From Streptomyces sp. V4I2 (GTDB taxonomy: Bacteria; Actinomycetota; Actinomycetes; Streptomycetales; Streptomycetaceae): 64,000 bases of DNA. Positions 7,922 to 17,129 of the stretch are shown here, piece by piece (position 1 is the stretch's first letter; the number at the start of each line of letters is the position of its first letter). The translations under genes and the position numbers were made by a program. Below the pieces are notes generated by a model. It was given only the letters and a program-made list of their open reading frames with translations, had not been told where the DNA came from and made no database searches. The DNA is taken from assembly GCF_030817655.1 (NCBI RefSeq), contig NZ_JAUSZM010000003.1, forward strand, positions 4,712,001 through 4,776,000, read 5' to 3'.

Positions 7922-7965
7922 AGCCCGTTCGCGACTAGTCGGGCTCCGTTGCTCAGAGCCTGAGC
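7922..7965. repeat. Two small inverted repeats downstream of the tnpB remnant
   Basis: AGCCCG (7922-... ) pairs with CGGGCT (7940-7945) around a 12-nt loop, and GCTCAG-AGC-CTGAGC (7951-7965) is a perfect 6-bp stem. They lie 45-90 bp beyond the tnpB stop, where IS200/IS605-type right ends and the omega-RNA scaffold are expected. Element ends cannot be fixed from this sequence alone. Confidence 0.4.
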
Positions 7966-8009
7966 AGCTCTCGGCATTCCAGGCATTTCTGCCCGAAAGG
8001 TCCGTCACA

Positions 8010-9315
8010 TCACCAAAACGTGAGGGCTTCGGCTTGAGGACGGTCTCTCGTTTCCGTCTGCCGCTGGTGCGGCAGGCTTGCGCCACCCTGGTCTCCGGCC
8101 ACTCCGGTACCAGTGGTGCAGGCCGCCGCGAGGGCGACCAGATTGCGGGCTGCGTTCTCGTCCCGGTCCATCACAAGCGGGCACTCGTCGCAGTCGAAGA
8201 CTCTCACGTGCAGCGGCAGCTTGGCTTTCGTCGCGCCGCAGTTCGAGCAGGTCTTGGAGGAGGGGTACCAGCGGTTGGCCACGATGGTGCGGCAGGCGTT
8301 TCGTCGGCCCTTGTAGGTGAGCTGACGCCGGATCTCCCCGAACCCGGCATCGGCCACGCGGCGGGCGAGTCGCTTGTTGCGGAGCATTCCGGCGACGTTG
8401 AGGTCTTCGACCACCACGGTGCCGTACTCGGCGCGTACGCGGGTGGTGAGCTTGTGCAGTGCGTCGGTGCGCAGGTTCGCCACCCGGTGGTGGATCCTGT
8501 TGCGCTCGGCGTTGGCCTTCTCCCACCGCTTCGACGGCTTCTGGCCGGTCCTGCGGTCGTGGAACCTCAGCAGCTTCAGCGCTCCGTCCAGGTGTTTCGG
8601 GTTCGGCTCGTAGCGGATCTCACCCGAGCTGTCGGCCAGGACGGCGAGGTGCTTGACGCCGAGGTCGATCCCGACCGCACTGTCCGGGCGGGTAACGCGG
8701 GTGATCTCCCGGGCGGTCTCCACCTGGAGGGAGACGAACCAGCGCCCGCGCTCGTGCCGGACGGTCGCGGACAGGATGCGCGCCGTGCCGGCCTGGACGC
8801 GGGCCAGGAGCTTGGACGTGGGTTCGTTGGGTGCGGATCGTGCCCAGGCGGGGCAGAGTGACGTGCCGGCCGTCCGGCTCGATGCGGATCGTGCCGGTGG
8901 TGAACCGGCAGGCCAGGCGGGCCTTCCGTTTCGGCTTCCGGCGCGGGACACCCACCCGGCACCCCTTGCGTCTGCCCTGCTTGGACTTGGCGTAGTCGTC
9001 GAACGCGGCGGCCGCGTTCGCGAGGCCGGTGCTGTAGGCCTCCTTGGAGTTCTCCTGCCACCAGTCGGCGAATCTCGCCTCGGTGGTCTTGATCCGGTTG
9101 AACTCCTTGCGCAGCGCGGGCAGCGACCACGGCCGCCACGGCGTCAACTCCTCTTCGCCGATGCCGTAGGTGGCTTCGGCCTTACGCTGCCACCACGTGG
9201 CGGTCACCCAGGACACGGCCCAGTTGTAGGCGGCGCGGGCGGCACCGCAGTGCGAGCGCAGCGCCCGCTCCTGTGCGGCGTTCGGATCGAGAGCGAACCT
9301 GTAGGCCTGCACCAC
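8010..9315 (-). pseudogene. tnpB (IS200/IS605-IS1341-type OrfB, RNA-guided nuclease family), frameshifted
   Basis: The reading frame starts at a GTG pair (9315/9312; VVQAYRFALDP) with the usual N-terminal OrfB/REC-like region, and is interrupted near 8828. It continues in another frame to 8010. Removing one T at 8827/8828 restores an uninterrupted T-I-R-T-H-E-P-T-S-K junction, so one extra base accounts for the break. Downstream, all RuvC acidic residues are intact (GIDLGVKHLA, VVVEDLNVAGM, DRDENAARN), as is the zinc ribbon (CSNC ... CDEC). No tnpA partner is present. TnpB proteins use an omega RNA made from the element's right end to cleave DNA. As it stands the product should be truncated. 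Confidence 0.88.
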
Positions 9316-9583
9316 GCAACCGGGCCGCGCCCTGAACTTCCCGCCCACTCGGCAGCCTCCCCCCGGTTCGAAGATTCCTTCACCGCACCCAACGAGCACC
9401 GCACGCAGAGGTCACGCATTCGATGGGAGAACTCCCGTTCCCGTTCCGGAGGCAAAGACCCGGGCACACGCCAGGCAGGGCACGCCATGACCCACCGGTC
9501 CCAGCCGGAGAGCCTCACGCCATCACGACACTGGCCCAGAGATGCTGAGATGCACTGATGCACTGCTCGGCAGCTGTCAGCCC

Positions 9584-10429
9584 CTACCCCGCGTGCAGCA
9601 TCAGCCCGATCCCGACGACCAGGAGCCCCGCAGCGGCGATGCGCGGGGCTCCGAACTTCTCCTTGAAGAACACGGCACCGATGGCCGCGCCCACGATGAT
9701 CGACGATTCGCGCAACGCGGCGATAGGAGCGAGCTCCGCCTTGGTCTGGGCCCACAGGACGAGCCCGTACGCCGTGACGGAGAGGGCCGCGCCCAGCAGC
9801 CCGACGCCCGCGAAGGGGCGTAGCAGGGGGACGAACTGGCCGCGCCAGCGGTAGAGCGCGTACGCCGGGATCGCCACGCCTTCCACCGCCATCAGCCAGG
9901 CGATGTACCCGAGGGACGACCCGGAGGCCCGGACCCCCAACCCGTCGACGACGGTGTACGCGGCGATGGTCAGGCCGGTCGCCAAGGCGGCCCCGATCGC
10001 CGCCCAGTTCGGGCGGCGGCCGCGCATGCCCCACAGGGCGACGCCGGTCAGCCCCGCGCAGGAGAAGGCGATGCCCGCCGCCGCCCAGCCGTCCGGCACC
10101 TCGTGGGCGAAGACGGCGGCGAGCAGGGTGACCACGAGGGGCGCGGTGCCGCGCGCGATCGGATACGCCTGCCCGAAGTCGCCCAGCCGGAAGGACCTCA
10201 TCAGCAGCACGTAGTAGGCGAGGTGGATGACCGCCGAGACGATCAGATACGGCCACGCCCCCGCCGCCGGAACCGGCACGAACGGCATCATGGCGAGCCC
10301 GATCAGCGATCCCCCGCCCGCGATCAGCGTGAACCCGACGAGCTTGTCGGTGATCTGGTGCGCGATGGCGTTCCAGCTGGCGTGCGTCACCGCGGCCAGC
10401 AGCACGGCCGCGGTGACCAGGGGCGTCAC
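9584..10429 (-). CDS. DMT-superfamily (EamA) transporter
   Basis: 281-aa integral membrane protein with about ten hydrophobic helices arranged as two repeated EamA halves, typical of drug/metabolite exporters of small metabolites. The start is GTG 10429, which overlaps the TGA of the upstream ybaK-like gene in a GTGA arrangement, so the two are translationally coupled; this start gives V-T-P-L-V-T-A-A-V-L-L, entering the first membrane helix at once. A longer frame upstream has proline/arginine-rich sequence unlike a transporter N-terminus. The substrate is unknown. Confidence 0.87.
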   Translation of the reverse strand: MTPLVTAAVLLAAVTHASWNAIAHQITDKLVGFTLIAGGGSLIGLAMMPFVPVPAAGAWPYLIVSAVIHLAYYVLLMRSFRLGDFGQAYPIARGTAPLVVTLLAAVFAHEVPDGWAAAGIAFSCAGLTGVALWGMRGRRPNWAAIGAALATGLTIAAYTVVDGLGVRASGSSLGYIAWLMAVEGVAIPAYALYRWRGQFVPLLRPFAGVGLLGAALSVTAYGLVLWAQTKAELAPIAALRESSIIVGAAIGAVFFKEKFGAPRIAAAGLLVVGIGLMLHAG

Positions 10430-10938
10430 GAGGTGCGCTCGCGCACGTCCACCAGGGTGGCTCCGGCGTGGGCGACAAGATCCTTGGGCTGCATGGGGAA
10501 GACGGTGTACGGGGTGCCGGCGGCCGCCCACACGACCTCGTGGTCGAGCAGCGACCGGTCCGCGAGCACCCGCGTCCTGGTGCGGTGCCCGAAGGGCGGC
10601 ACGCCCCCGATCGCATACCCCGTGGTCTCCCGCACCACGTCCGCCTTGGCCCGGGTGACCTTGTCGGCGCCGAGCGCCTCACGGACCAGGTCCAGATCCA
10701 CCCGGGAGGCCCCGTCCATGAGCACCAGCACCGGTACCCCGTCCGCCGCGAAGATCAACGACTTGCAGATCTCACTCAACTCGCAGCCGAGCGCCGCCGC
10801 GGCTTCGGCGGCGGTACGGGTGGCGTCCGGGAAGCGCCGGATGCGGGGATGCAGGTCGTCGAGGCCGAGCTCGCGCAGGGCTTCGGCGAAACGGGGGTGG
10901 GCTCCGGAGCCCTCGTTGTCAGTGGCGGCTGTCGTCAT
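10426..10938 (-). CDS. YbaK/EbsC-family aminoacyl-tRNA deacylase
   Basis: 170-aa protein of the YbaK/ProX trans-editing family, which hydrolyses mischarged tRNAs (for example Cys-tRNAPro). Family features: ICKSLIFAADG around residue 55, the VVRETTGYAIGGVPPFGH block with the G-x-x-P core, and a C-terminal TPYTVFPMQPKDL segment. ATG 10938 is chosen because it gives a normal N-terminus; an alternative ATG at 10971 adds 11 residues. The 3' end overlaps the DMT transporter start by 4 bp. Confidence 0.85.
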   Translation of the reverse strand: MTTAATDNEGSGAHPRFAEALRELGLDDLHPRIRRFPDATRTAAEAAAALGCELSEICKSLIFAADGVPVLVLMDGASRVDLDLVREALGADKVTRAKADVVRETTGYAIGGVPPFGHRTRTRVLADRSLLDHEVVWAAAGTPYTVFPMQPKDLVAHAGATLVDVRERTS

Positions 10939-11009
10939 GTACGGCACGCTAGCGGTGCGTGTACGGGGCATGCGACCGGGTTACGGCCCGTCGTCCCCCC
11001 ACCTGTGCG

Positions 11010-12620
11010 TCAGGTCGGGAACTCGCCGTACCAGGCGCGGTTGAGAAGGTACTTGGGCAGGTACGGCGAGCCGGTGTCGACCGGGAAGTCCCCGTCGTAC
11101 GCGAAGCAGGCCATGGCGAGGGGCCCCAGCGCCACCCGACCGCGCGGGTCGCTCGCCGCCTTGTTCCAGTACCGCTCGTGGTGGTCGAGCGCCTCGCCGA
11201 GCACCTCGGCGAAGGCCTCGCGGTTGTTGGTGACGAGGCGGTGGAAGAGGGCGACCGGCTGGTAGTCGACGAAGTTCAGGAAGTCGGCCGGGGTGCGGGT
11301 CGCCACGTGCGGGTGGGACGACTCCATGGTGGCCACCAGCTTGGGCACGAGCTCATCCATCGGCTGCCTGAGCCAGTAGTGCTGGAGGGTGCCGATCCAG
11401 TGGAAGAGGTAGTCGTCGGTGTCCGGGGTGACCCGCCGCAGGTCCTCCAGGGGCACCTGGCTCAGCCGGTCCAGCCGCTCGCTCTCCCGGCAGACCAGCG
11501 AGAGGAAGAAGGCGTCCAGCCAGGCACGGGCGTCGGCGTACGGCTGCTCGGCCCCGCCCTCGAAGAGCGCGCTGCCGGCCTGCATGGCGGCGACCCAGGC
11601 CTCCCAGGTCTCCAGTTTCGCGGCGTCGGGGTCGGCGGCGCAGGCGTCGTAGGCACGGGTGAGGGCGGCGGCGAAGGGGGACTCCGCCTTGGCGCTCTCG
11701 GTGCTCACGGCACTCTGCCCGCCCCGAAGCCGCTTCATCAGGTCCATCAACTCCTGCGGCGGTACGACCGACATGGAGCGGGTCTCGTGGTCGAAGGCGG
11801 TGAGGCAGACGAGCCGCCCTTGATGCCACCAGTACAGCCGGGGACTGAGCGAGCCGGGCCCGTCCTGATAGGCGCCGAGGGCATAGGCACCCAGCTCGTT
11901 GACGGCGTCCACGACCGTGCCGTCCACGATCGGATGGAACGCGAGCAGATGCCGGGTCGGTACGACGACGAGGGCCCCGTTCTCCGGCAACTCCCGCCCG
12001 GTGAGCGCCCGCACCAGCTCGGGCAGCACGAGCGCCTTGGCCGCGACGAAGTGGGAGTCGCCGTGGACGGAGTGCAGGGCGGCGCCGGACGGCCCGTCCA
12101 TCTCCTCGTACTCCACCGGCTCGCCCAGCAGATTCGCCCGCCCGGCCGCCCACAACTCCTCGGCCCCGGCCCGCTCGACATCCGTGTCGCTCAGGATCCG
12201 TACGGTGTCCTGGGCGTCCAGCGCCAGCACGGCGAGGAGCCCTTCGGCGACGGGACGCGCGTAACGGAACCCGTCGGCCATGTCGGCCAGGGCGTCGTCG
12301 GGGAGCAGCCGCAGACGACTGTGCCGCAGCAACTCCTCGGCGCTTTCGCCCCCTTGCCCCGCGCCTTCCATCCTCCGGAAGTGCTGCTCGACGACCTCCG
12401 GCCAGTTCTCCTCCGCGATCACCCGGCACCTCTGCGCGAGCGACGTCAGCGGACTGACATGGCCGTCACTGTGCACGACGGCCCCGCCGTCGACCGTCGG
12501 GCGCAGACCCTGCCGTATGAAGTGGTCGAGGGCGAGCCCTCTCAGCCGTTCGGCCTGAGGGACGGTGAGCATGGGCAGGTGGGGGTCGGGCGCGGGGGCG
12601 GCATGTTGGTGTTCAGTCAC
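11010..12620 (-). CDS. Conserved hypothetical protein, 536 aa (tentative DUF1444-like central region)
   Basis: I do not recognise this protein with confidence. It is soluble, acidic, and has no signal peptide or membrane segment. A central stretch (about residues 120-270: LALDAQDTVRILSDTDV, then GDSHFVAAKALVLPEL and ENGALVVVPTRHLLAFHPI) recalls the arrangement of DUF1444/YtpQ-like proteins. The C-terminal half has a helical region with W-x-x-W-V-A-A-M-Q-A and FLNFVDYQPVALFHRLV, and ends in a YDGDFPVDTGSPYLPKYL segment. GTG start. It stands alone, divergent from a GNAT acetyltransferase. Codon use is normal for the host, so it is a real gene. Confidence 0.75.
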   Translation of the reverse strand: MTEHQHAAPAPDPHLPMLTVPQAERLRGLALDHFIRQGLRPTVDGGAVVHSDGHVSPLTSLAQRCRVIAEENWPEVVEQHFRRMEGAGQGGESAEELLRHSRLRLLPDDALADMADGFRYARPVAEGLLAVLALDAQDTVRILSDTDVERAGAEELWAAGRANLLGEPVEYEEMDGPSGAALHSVHGDSHFVAAKALVLPELVRALTGRELPENGALVVVPTRHLLAFHPIVDGTVVDAVNELGAYALGAYQDGPGSLSPRLYWWHQGRLVCLTAFDHETRSMSVVPPQELMDLMKRLRGGQSAVSTESAKAESPFAAALTRAYDACAADPDAAKLETWEAWVAAMQAGSALFEGGAEQPYADARAWLDAFFLSLVCRESERLDRLSQVPLEDLRRVTPDTDDYLFHWIGTLQHYWLRQPMDELVPKLVATMESSHPHVATRTPADFLNFVDYQPVALFHRLVTNNREAFAEVLGEALDHHERYWNKAASDPRGRVALGPLAMACFAYDGDFPVDTGSPYLPKYLLNRAWYGEFPT

Positions 12621-12726
12621 TCGGCAACCCTAGGGGCCTCTTCGAGTGCTGTGCCAAGAAGCGAACCGCTGTCGGCCGGAGTGAACAGGCTTGCAAGAGC
12701 ACTGCCCAACCAAGCACCGTACGACG

Positions 12727-13392
12727 ATGACTTCGGCACCCACACCTACACCCGCACCCATACCCACACCCGAGATACGCCCCTACGCCCCCGCCGACCG
12801 CCCCGCCCTCGACGACATCTGCGTCCGCACCGCCCACGTCGGCCAGGACAGCCGCCCCCACCACGCCGACCCCAGCATCTTCCCGGCGATCTTCGCGGCA
12901 CCGTACGTCCACCTGGAGCCGGAGCTGGCCTTCGTCCTGGACGACGGTCGCGGGCAAGCCGTCGGCTACATCCTCGGCACCGCGGACACGCCCCGTTTCG
13001 TCGAGGACTACCGGGCGAAGTGGCTGCCGTTGGTCGCCGACCGGTACCCGGAGCCGAGGACGCCGCCCCGCAGCCCAGACGACGAGATCGTCCCCCTCCT
13101 CCACCACCCCGAACGCATGCTCGTCCCGGAGGTCGCCGCCTACCCGGCCCATCTCCACATCGACCTGCTCCCCGAGTGGCAGGGGCGGGGGTACGGGCGG
13201 GCGCTGATGGAGGCCTTCCTCGGCGCCCTGCGCACGAAGGGCGTACCGGCCGTGCACCTCTCCATGCTCACCGCCAACACCTCCGCCCGGTCCTTCTACG
13301 ACCGCCTCGGCTTCAACGAGATCGAGGTGCCGGGCGGCGAGTCGACGGAGGTCACCTACCTCGGGCGCGCGACAGGCCCTGATCCTCAATAA
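12727..13392 (+). CDS. GNAT-family N-acetyltransferase
   Basis: 221-aa acetyltransferase. The acetyl-CoA-binding loop is Q-G-R-G-Y-G-R-A-L (about residues 156-164), followed by the V-H-L-S-M-L-T-A-N-T-S-A-R-S-F-Y-D-R-L-G-F block of motif B. The insert with PHHADPSIFPAIFAAPYVHLEPE resembles GNATs related to the acetyltransferase-like domain of O-GlcNAcase proteins. ATG 12727 is preferred over a TTG twelve codons upstream. The N-terminus has an unusual Pro-Thr-rich run (residues 3-16). Substrate unknown. Confidence 0.85.
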   Translation: MTSAPTPTPAPIPTPEIRPYAPADRPALDDICVRTAHVGQDSRPHHADPSIFPAIFAAPYVHLEPELAFVLDDGRGQAVGYILGTADTPRFVEDYRAKWLPLVADRYPEPRTPPRSPDDEIVPLLHHPERMLVPEVAAYPAHLHIDLLPEWQGRGYGRALMEAFLGALRTKGVPAVHLSMLTANTSARSFYDRLGFNEIEVPGGESTEVTYLGRATGPDPQ

Positions 13393-13416
13393 AGGTAGCC
13401 ATGTACCGTATCCGCT

Positions 13417-13875
13417 GTGAGTGACGCACCGAAGGCCCCCTCCCCCACGCCCGGCTACCTCGTCTGGCGCCTCGCCAACAAGTGGCGTACCGCCGTCGAC
13501 CAGGCCCTCGCGCCCCTGAACCTCACTCACGCCCAGTACGTCCTGCTGGCCTCCCTCAGCGGGATGGAACGCTCGGGCCGGCAGCCGAGTCAGCGGGAGC
13601 TCGCCGACCACACGGGGCTCGAGGCGCTGTACGTGTCGAAGCTGGCCCGCTCTCTGGAGGCGGCCGGGCTCGTCCGCCGTACCCGGGACGCCGAGGACAC
13701 CCGGGTCGTGCGCCTGGCGCTCACCGACGAGGGCCGTACCACCGTGCGGCCCGCCATCGATGCCGTACAACTGCTGCTCGGCCAGTTGCTCGCCCCGCTC
13801 GGCGGGCTGGGCGACCCGCGGACCGACGACTTCAAGCGCACCCTGACCGAGCTCCTCGACACCCCGCTCGGCTGA
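13417..13875 (+). CDS. MarR-family transcriptional regulator
   Basis: 152-aa winged-helix regulator: an N-terminal dimerisation helix (YLVWRLANKWRTAVDQAL), a DNA-binding helix-turn-helix (QRELADHTGLEALYVSKLARSLEAAGLV) and a wing with D-A-E-D-T-R. GTG start. It lies 24 bp downstream of the GNAT gene on the same strand and is convergent with mmpL. The ligand is not evident; no OhrR-type N-terminal cysteine motif is present. Confidence 0.88.
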   Translation: MSDAPKAPSPTPGYLVWRLANKWRTAVDQALAPLNLTHAQYVLLASLSGMERSGRQPSQRELADHTGLEALYVSKLARSLEAAGLVRRTRDAEDTRVVRLALTDEGRTTVRPAIDAVQLLLGQLLAPLGGLGDPRTDDFKRTLTELLDTPLG

Positions 13876-13904
13876 GACTGCCACTGGGCTGAGACTGCCA
13901 CTGG
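13871..13904 (+). repeat. 17-bp tandem duplication across the marR stop codon
   Basis: GCTGAGACTGCCACTGG occurs twice in tandem (13871-13887 and 13888-13904), and a partial third copy follows. The first copy contains the marR stop codon. Confidence 0.8.
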
Positions 13905-13935
13905 GCTGAAACTCCCCCGGCCCGAGACGAGGAAA

Positions 13936-13977
13936 AGCCGGTGAGGGCGCCCCGTCCCCACGGAGCCCTCACCGGCT
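13936..13977. terminator. Bidirectional terminator between marR and mmpL
   Basis: A perfect 13-bp stem (AGCCGGTGAGGGC, 13936-13948, with its complement 13965-13977) and a 16-nt loop lies between two convergent genes. There is no long T tract, as is usual for Streptomyces. Confidence 0.75.
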
Positions 13978-14002
13978 GGTCGAGCGGCGGAAGCCGGACA
14001 CG

Positions 14003-16249
14003 TCAGACGCGCGCCAGCTCCCGGTCCTCGTCCGGATCCGCGTCGCCGACCTTCTTCAGGTCGTCCTGCGTGCGCAGTCCCTCGCCCTCCACGTCCACGT
14101 TGGGCAGGGCGCGGTCCAGCCACCTCGGGAGCCACCAGGCCTTCTTGCCGAGCAGCGCGAGCACCGCCGGGACGATCGCCATGCGGACGACGAACGCGTC
14201 GAAGAAGACGGCGATCGCGAGGCCGAAGCCGATCATCTTGATCATCGACTCGCTGGAGCTGATGAAGCCGCCGAAGACGGCCATCATGATGACGGCGGCG
14301 GCGGCCACGACCCGGGCACTGTGCCGGAAACCGGTCACGATGGCCTGGCTCGGCGACTCGCCGTGGACGTACGCCTCCCGCATGCGGGTCACGAGGAAGA
14401 CCTCGTAGTCCATCGCGAGACCGAAGACGACGCCCACCATGAAGATCGGCATCATCGACATGATCGGACCGGTCTCCTCGACGCCGATCAGGCCGGCGAG
14501 CCAGCCCCACTGGAAGACCGCGACCACGGCACCGAGCGCGGCGAGCACGCTGAGCAGGAAGCCGAGGGCCGCCTTCAGCGGGACCAGGACGGAGCGGAAG
14601 ACCACGATCAGGAGGAGGAAGGCGAGGCCCACCACCAGGGCCAGGTACGGGACCAGCGCGTCGGTGAGCTTCTGCGAGAAGTCGATGTTCATCGCGGTGG
14701 TGCCGGTGACCAGGACCTTCGCGCCCGTGTCGGCCTTGACGTCGGCGCCCTGGTCACGGATGGCGTGCACCAGGTCCTCGGTCTGCACCGAGGACGGCTT
14801 GGAGTCCGGGATCACGGTGATCGTCGCGGTGTCGCCGGCCTTGTTGAACGTCGCCGGGGTGACCGTGACGACGTCCTTGAGGCCCTTGATCCCGTCGGTC
14901 ACCGTGGTGGCCGCCGCCTTGGGGTCGTCGCTGTTCTTCGCGTCGACCACGATCATCAGGGGGCCGTTGAAGCCGGGGCCGAAGCCCTCCGACAGCAGGT
15001 CGTACGCCCGGCGCTGCGTCGTGGACGTCGGCTGCGAGCCGTCGTCGGGCAGGCCCAGCTCCAGCCGGCTGGCCGGGACGGCGATCGCACCCAGACCGAC
15101 CACGCCGAGCAGCAGCACCGCGACCGGACGGCGGATGACGAAGCTCGCCCAGCGCACGCCCAGGCCGGGCTTGGCCTGCGCCGCGGACTTCTCGGGCGCC
15201 TCGGACGGGTCGCCGCCACGCCGCTTGCGCTTCTCGCCCGCCGGCCGGACCTTCTTGCCCGCGTACCCGAGCAGCGCCGGGATGAGGGTCAGCGCGATGA
15301 GGACGGAGACCACGACCGTGCCGGCCGCCGCGAGGCCCATCTTGGTGAGCATCGGGACACCGACGACCGAGAGGCCCGCGAGGGCGATCACGACGGTGAG
15401 ACCGGCGAAGACCACCGCGGAGCCGGCGGTGCCGGTGGCCCGGCCTGCCGCCTCCTCGCGGTCGCGGCCCTCGGCCAGTTCGCCCCGGTAGCGCGAGACG
15501 ATGAACAGCGCGTAGTCGATGCCGACCGCGAGGCCGATCATCAGCGCGAGCGTGGAGGTCGTGTCGCCGAGGTCGAGCGCGTTGGCGAGGGCGGTGATGG
15601 TGGAGACGCCGATGCCGACACCGATGATCGCGGTCAGCAGCGGCAGTCCGGCCGCGACCAGCGAGCCCAGGGTGATGACGAGGACGACCGCGGCGATGGC
15701 GAGGCCGATGACCTCACCGATGGCCCCCGGCTCGGCCGCGGCCTGGAGGGCGTCACCTCCGATGTCGACGGTCAGCCCGGTGGCCCGCGCCTCGTCGCCG
15801 GCCGCCTCCAGGGCGTCCCGGGTCGTGTCCTTCAGTTCCATGCCGGGGGCGTCGTACTTCACCGAGGTGTAGGCGACGGTGCCGTCCTTGCTGACGGCGT
15901 TCGTCGTGAACGGGTCGGTGACGGAGACGACCTCGGAGCCGTCGCTCAGTTCCTTGACGGTCTTCGCGACGATCGCCTTGTTGTCGGCGTCCGTCATCTT
16001 CTCGCCGTCGGGTGCCTTGAAGACGATGCGCCCGGTTCCCCCGTCGGCGCTGGCGCCGGGGAAACGCTGCTCCAGCAGGTCGAAGGCCTTCTGCGCCTCG
16101 GTGCCGGGGATGGAGAAGGAGGTGGTGCCCGGAGCGGGCGCGGAGGCCGCGCCGACGCCCGCGAGCGTCAGCAGGGCGACCCATATCAGGGCGACGAAAT
16201 GCCGTCGCCGGAAGGCGAGCCGGCCGAGTTTGTAGAGGAACGTGGCCAC
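14003..16249 (-). CDS. MMPL-family RND transporter
   Basis: 748-aa membrane protein with an RND/MMPL fold: one N-terminal helix (about residues 18-36), an extracytoplasmic domain to about 170, a five- to six-helix sterol-sensing-like bundle (170-350), then a second helix/loop/bundle repeat to about 705. The proton-relay pattern G-x-x-x-D-Y is present in each bundle (VGIDYALF and LAMDYEVFLVTRMRE). MMPL proteins export lipids, peptides or drugs using proton motive force. A tetR gene lies directly upstream on the same strand, so this is a tetR-exporter unit. The cargo cannot be predicted. Confidence 0.92.
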   Translation of the reverse strand: MATFLYKLGRLAFRRRHFVALIWVALLTLAGVGAASAPAPGTTSFSIPGTEAQKAFDLLEQRFPGASADGGTGRIVFKAPDGEKMTDADNKAIVAKTVKELSDGSEVVSVTDPFTTNAVSKDGTVAYTSVKYDAPGMELKDTTRDALEAAGDEARATGLTVDIGGDALQAAAEPGAIGEVIGLAIAAVVLVITLGSLVAAGLPLLTAIIGVGIGVSTITALANALDLGDTTSTLALMIGLAVGIDYALFIVSRYRGELAEGRDREEAAGRATGTAGSAVVFAGLTVVIALAGLSVVGVPMLTKMGLAAAGTVVVSVLIALTLIPALLGYAGKKVRPAGEKRKRRGGDPSEAPEKSAAQAKPGLGVRWASFVIRRPVAVLLLGVVGLGAIAVPASRLELGLPDDGSQPTSTTQRRAYDLLSEGFGPGFNGPLMIVVDAKNSDDPKAAATTVTDGIKGLKDVVTVTPATFNKAGDTATITVIPDSKPSSVQTEDLVHAIRDQGADVKADTGAKVLVTGTTAMNIDFSQKLTDALVPYLALVVGLAFLLLIVVFRSVLVPLKAALGFLLSVLAALGAVVAVFQWGWLAGLIGVEETGPIMSMMPIFMVGVVFGLAMDYEVFLVTRMREAYVHGESPSQAIVTGFRHSARVVAAAAVIMMAVFGGFISSSESMIKMIGFGLAIAVFFDAFVVRMAIVPAVLALLGKKAWWLPRWLDRALPNVDVEGEGLRTQDDLKKVGDADPDEDRELARV

Positions 16250-16371
16250 GAGGGCGTACTCCCGGTCAGGTCGTGTGTGGTGCAGGGAAGGGGTGATCGG
16301 CCCGCTGGGGGGCAGGCGTGATCGTCCCGACGACTTGAGCGGTGACGTCAGGTGGTGACTGCGGGGAGGTC

Positions 16372-16971
16372 TCAGGTGGTGGGGACGCCGAGGGCGGGGA
16401 GGACGACGGCGTCGATGTACGAACGCAGGAATTCCTGCGTGGGGGGCAGCTCGTCGATGAGCGTGCGGGTGGCGAACGCGCCGATCAGCATGTGTACGAC
16501 GTACTCGAGCGCGGGGCAGTCCGCCCGGAGCTCACCACGGTCGACAGCGCGCTGCACGACTCGGTGGAACTCACTCATCTCCGGCTCGACGAGCAGCTCC
16601 TTGAGCGCCCGCATGAGATCCGGATTCGAGTGCGCCGCCATGGCCAGCGCCCGCATCAGGTCGGAGTTCCGCTCCATGGTGCAGTCGTCCTCGCGTGACA
16701 CGAGGGTGAGGAAGTCTTCCCGCAGGGAGCCGGTGTCGACATCGCCGATGGAACCCGGCTTGTTGTGCTTCATGGCCTTCGCGACCAGCTCGGGCTTGCC
16801 GCCCCACTGGCGGTAGAGGGTCGCCTTGCTGGATCGCGTACGGGCGGCGACGGCGTCCATGGTGAGGGCGTCGTAGCCGACTTCCCGGAGCAGTTCGAGC
16901 ACGGCCGCGTACAGCTCGGCCTCGCGCTCGGGCGTGATCCGACTGCGACGCACCGTTGCGACCTCAGCCAT
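16372..16971 (-). CDS. TetR-family repressor of the mmpL unit
   Basis: 199-aa TetR-family regulator. N-terminal DNA-binding domain: YDALTMDAVAARTRSSKATLYRQWGGKPELV (helices 2-4, about residues 35-65); the C-terminal helical ligand domain follows. ATG 16971 is chosen because AAGGTGAG precedes it and it gives M-A-E-V; the frame extends 33 codons upstream into promoter DNA containing the putative operators. Two related 17-bp palindromes lie just upstream, indicating autoregulation and co-control of the mmpL gene 122 bp downstream. Confidence 0.9.
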   Translation of the reverse strand: MAEVATVRRSRITPEREAELYAAVLELLREVGYDALTMDAVAARTRSSKATLYRQWGGKPELVAKAMKHNKPGSIGDVDTGSLREDFLTLVSREDDCTMERNSDLMRALAMAAHSNPDLMRALKELLVEPEMSEFHRVVQRAVDRGELRADCPALEYVVHMLIGAFATRTLIDELPPTQEFLRSYIDAVVLPALGVPTT

Positions 16972-16992
16972 CCGTCTCACCTTCCCACTCCG

Positions 16993-17055
16993 AACGACAC
17001 GGTTTCGTACGTGACGAATGTAGCGCACTCTCCAGCGAAACGAAACTGTTTCGTT
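16993..17055 (-). promoter_or_regulatory. Paired 17-bp TetR operators upstream of tetR-mmpL
   Basis: A perfect palindrome AACGAAACTGTTTCGTT (17039-17055; 8+1+8) and a near copy AACGACACGGTTTCGTA (16993-17009, 14 of 17 bases identical) have centres 46 bp apart, 22 to 84 bp upstream of the tetR start. The shape and place fit TetR-type operators flanking the promoter. Confidence 0.7.
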
Positions 17056-17129
17056 CGTGTTGCGCGTCACGCGAGGCGACTGCGCCCGGATTTTTTCATA
17101 AGTTGCCCGGGTCCATCCGGAGGAAAAGC

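Noticed and set aside
14321..16321. 666-aa open frame antisense to mmpL
   Set aside because: Shadow frame; composition Asp/Arg/His/Gly-rich without domains.
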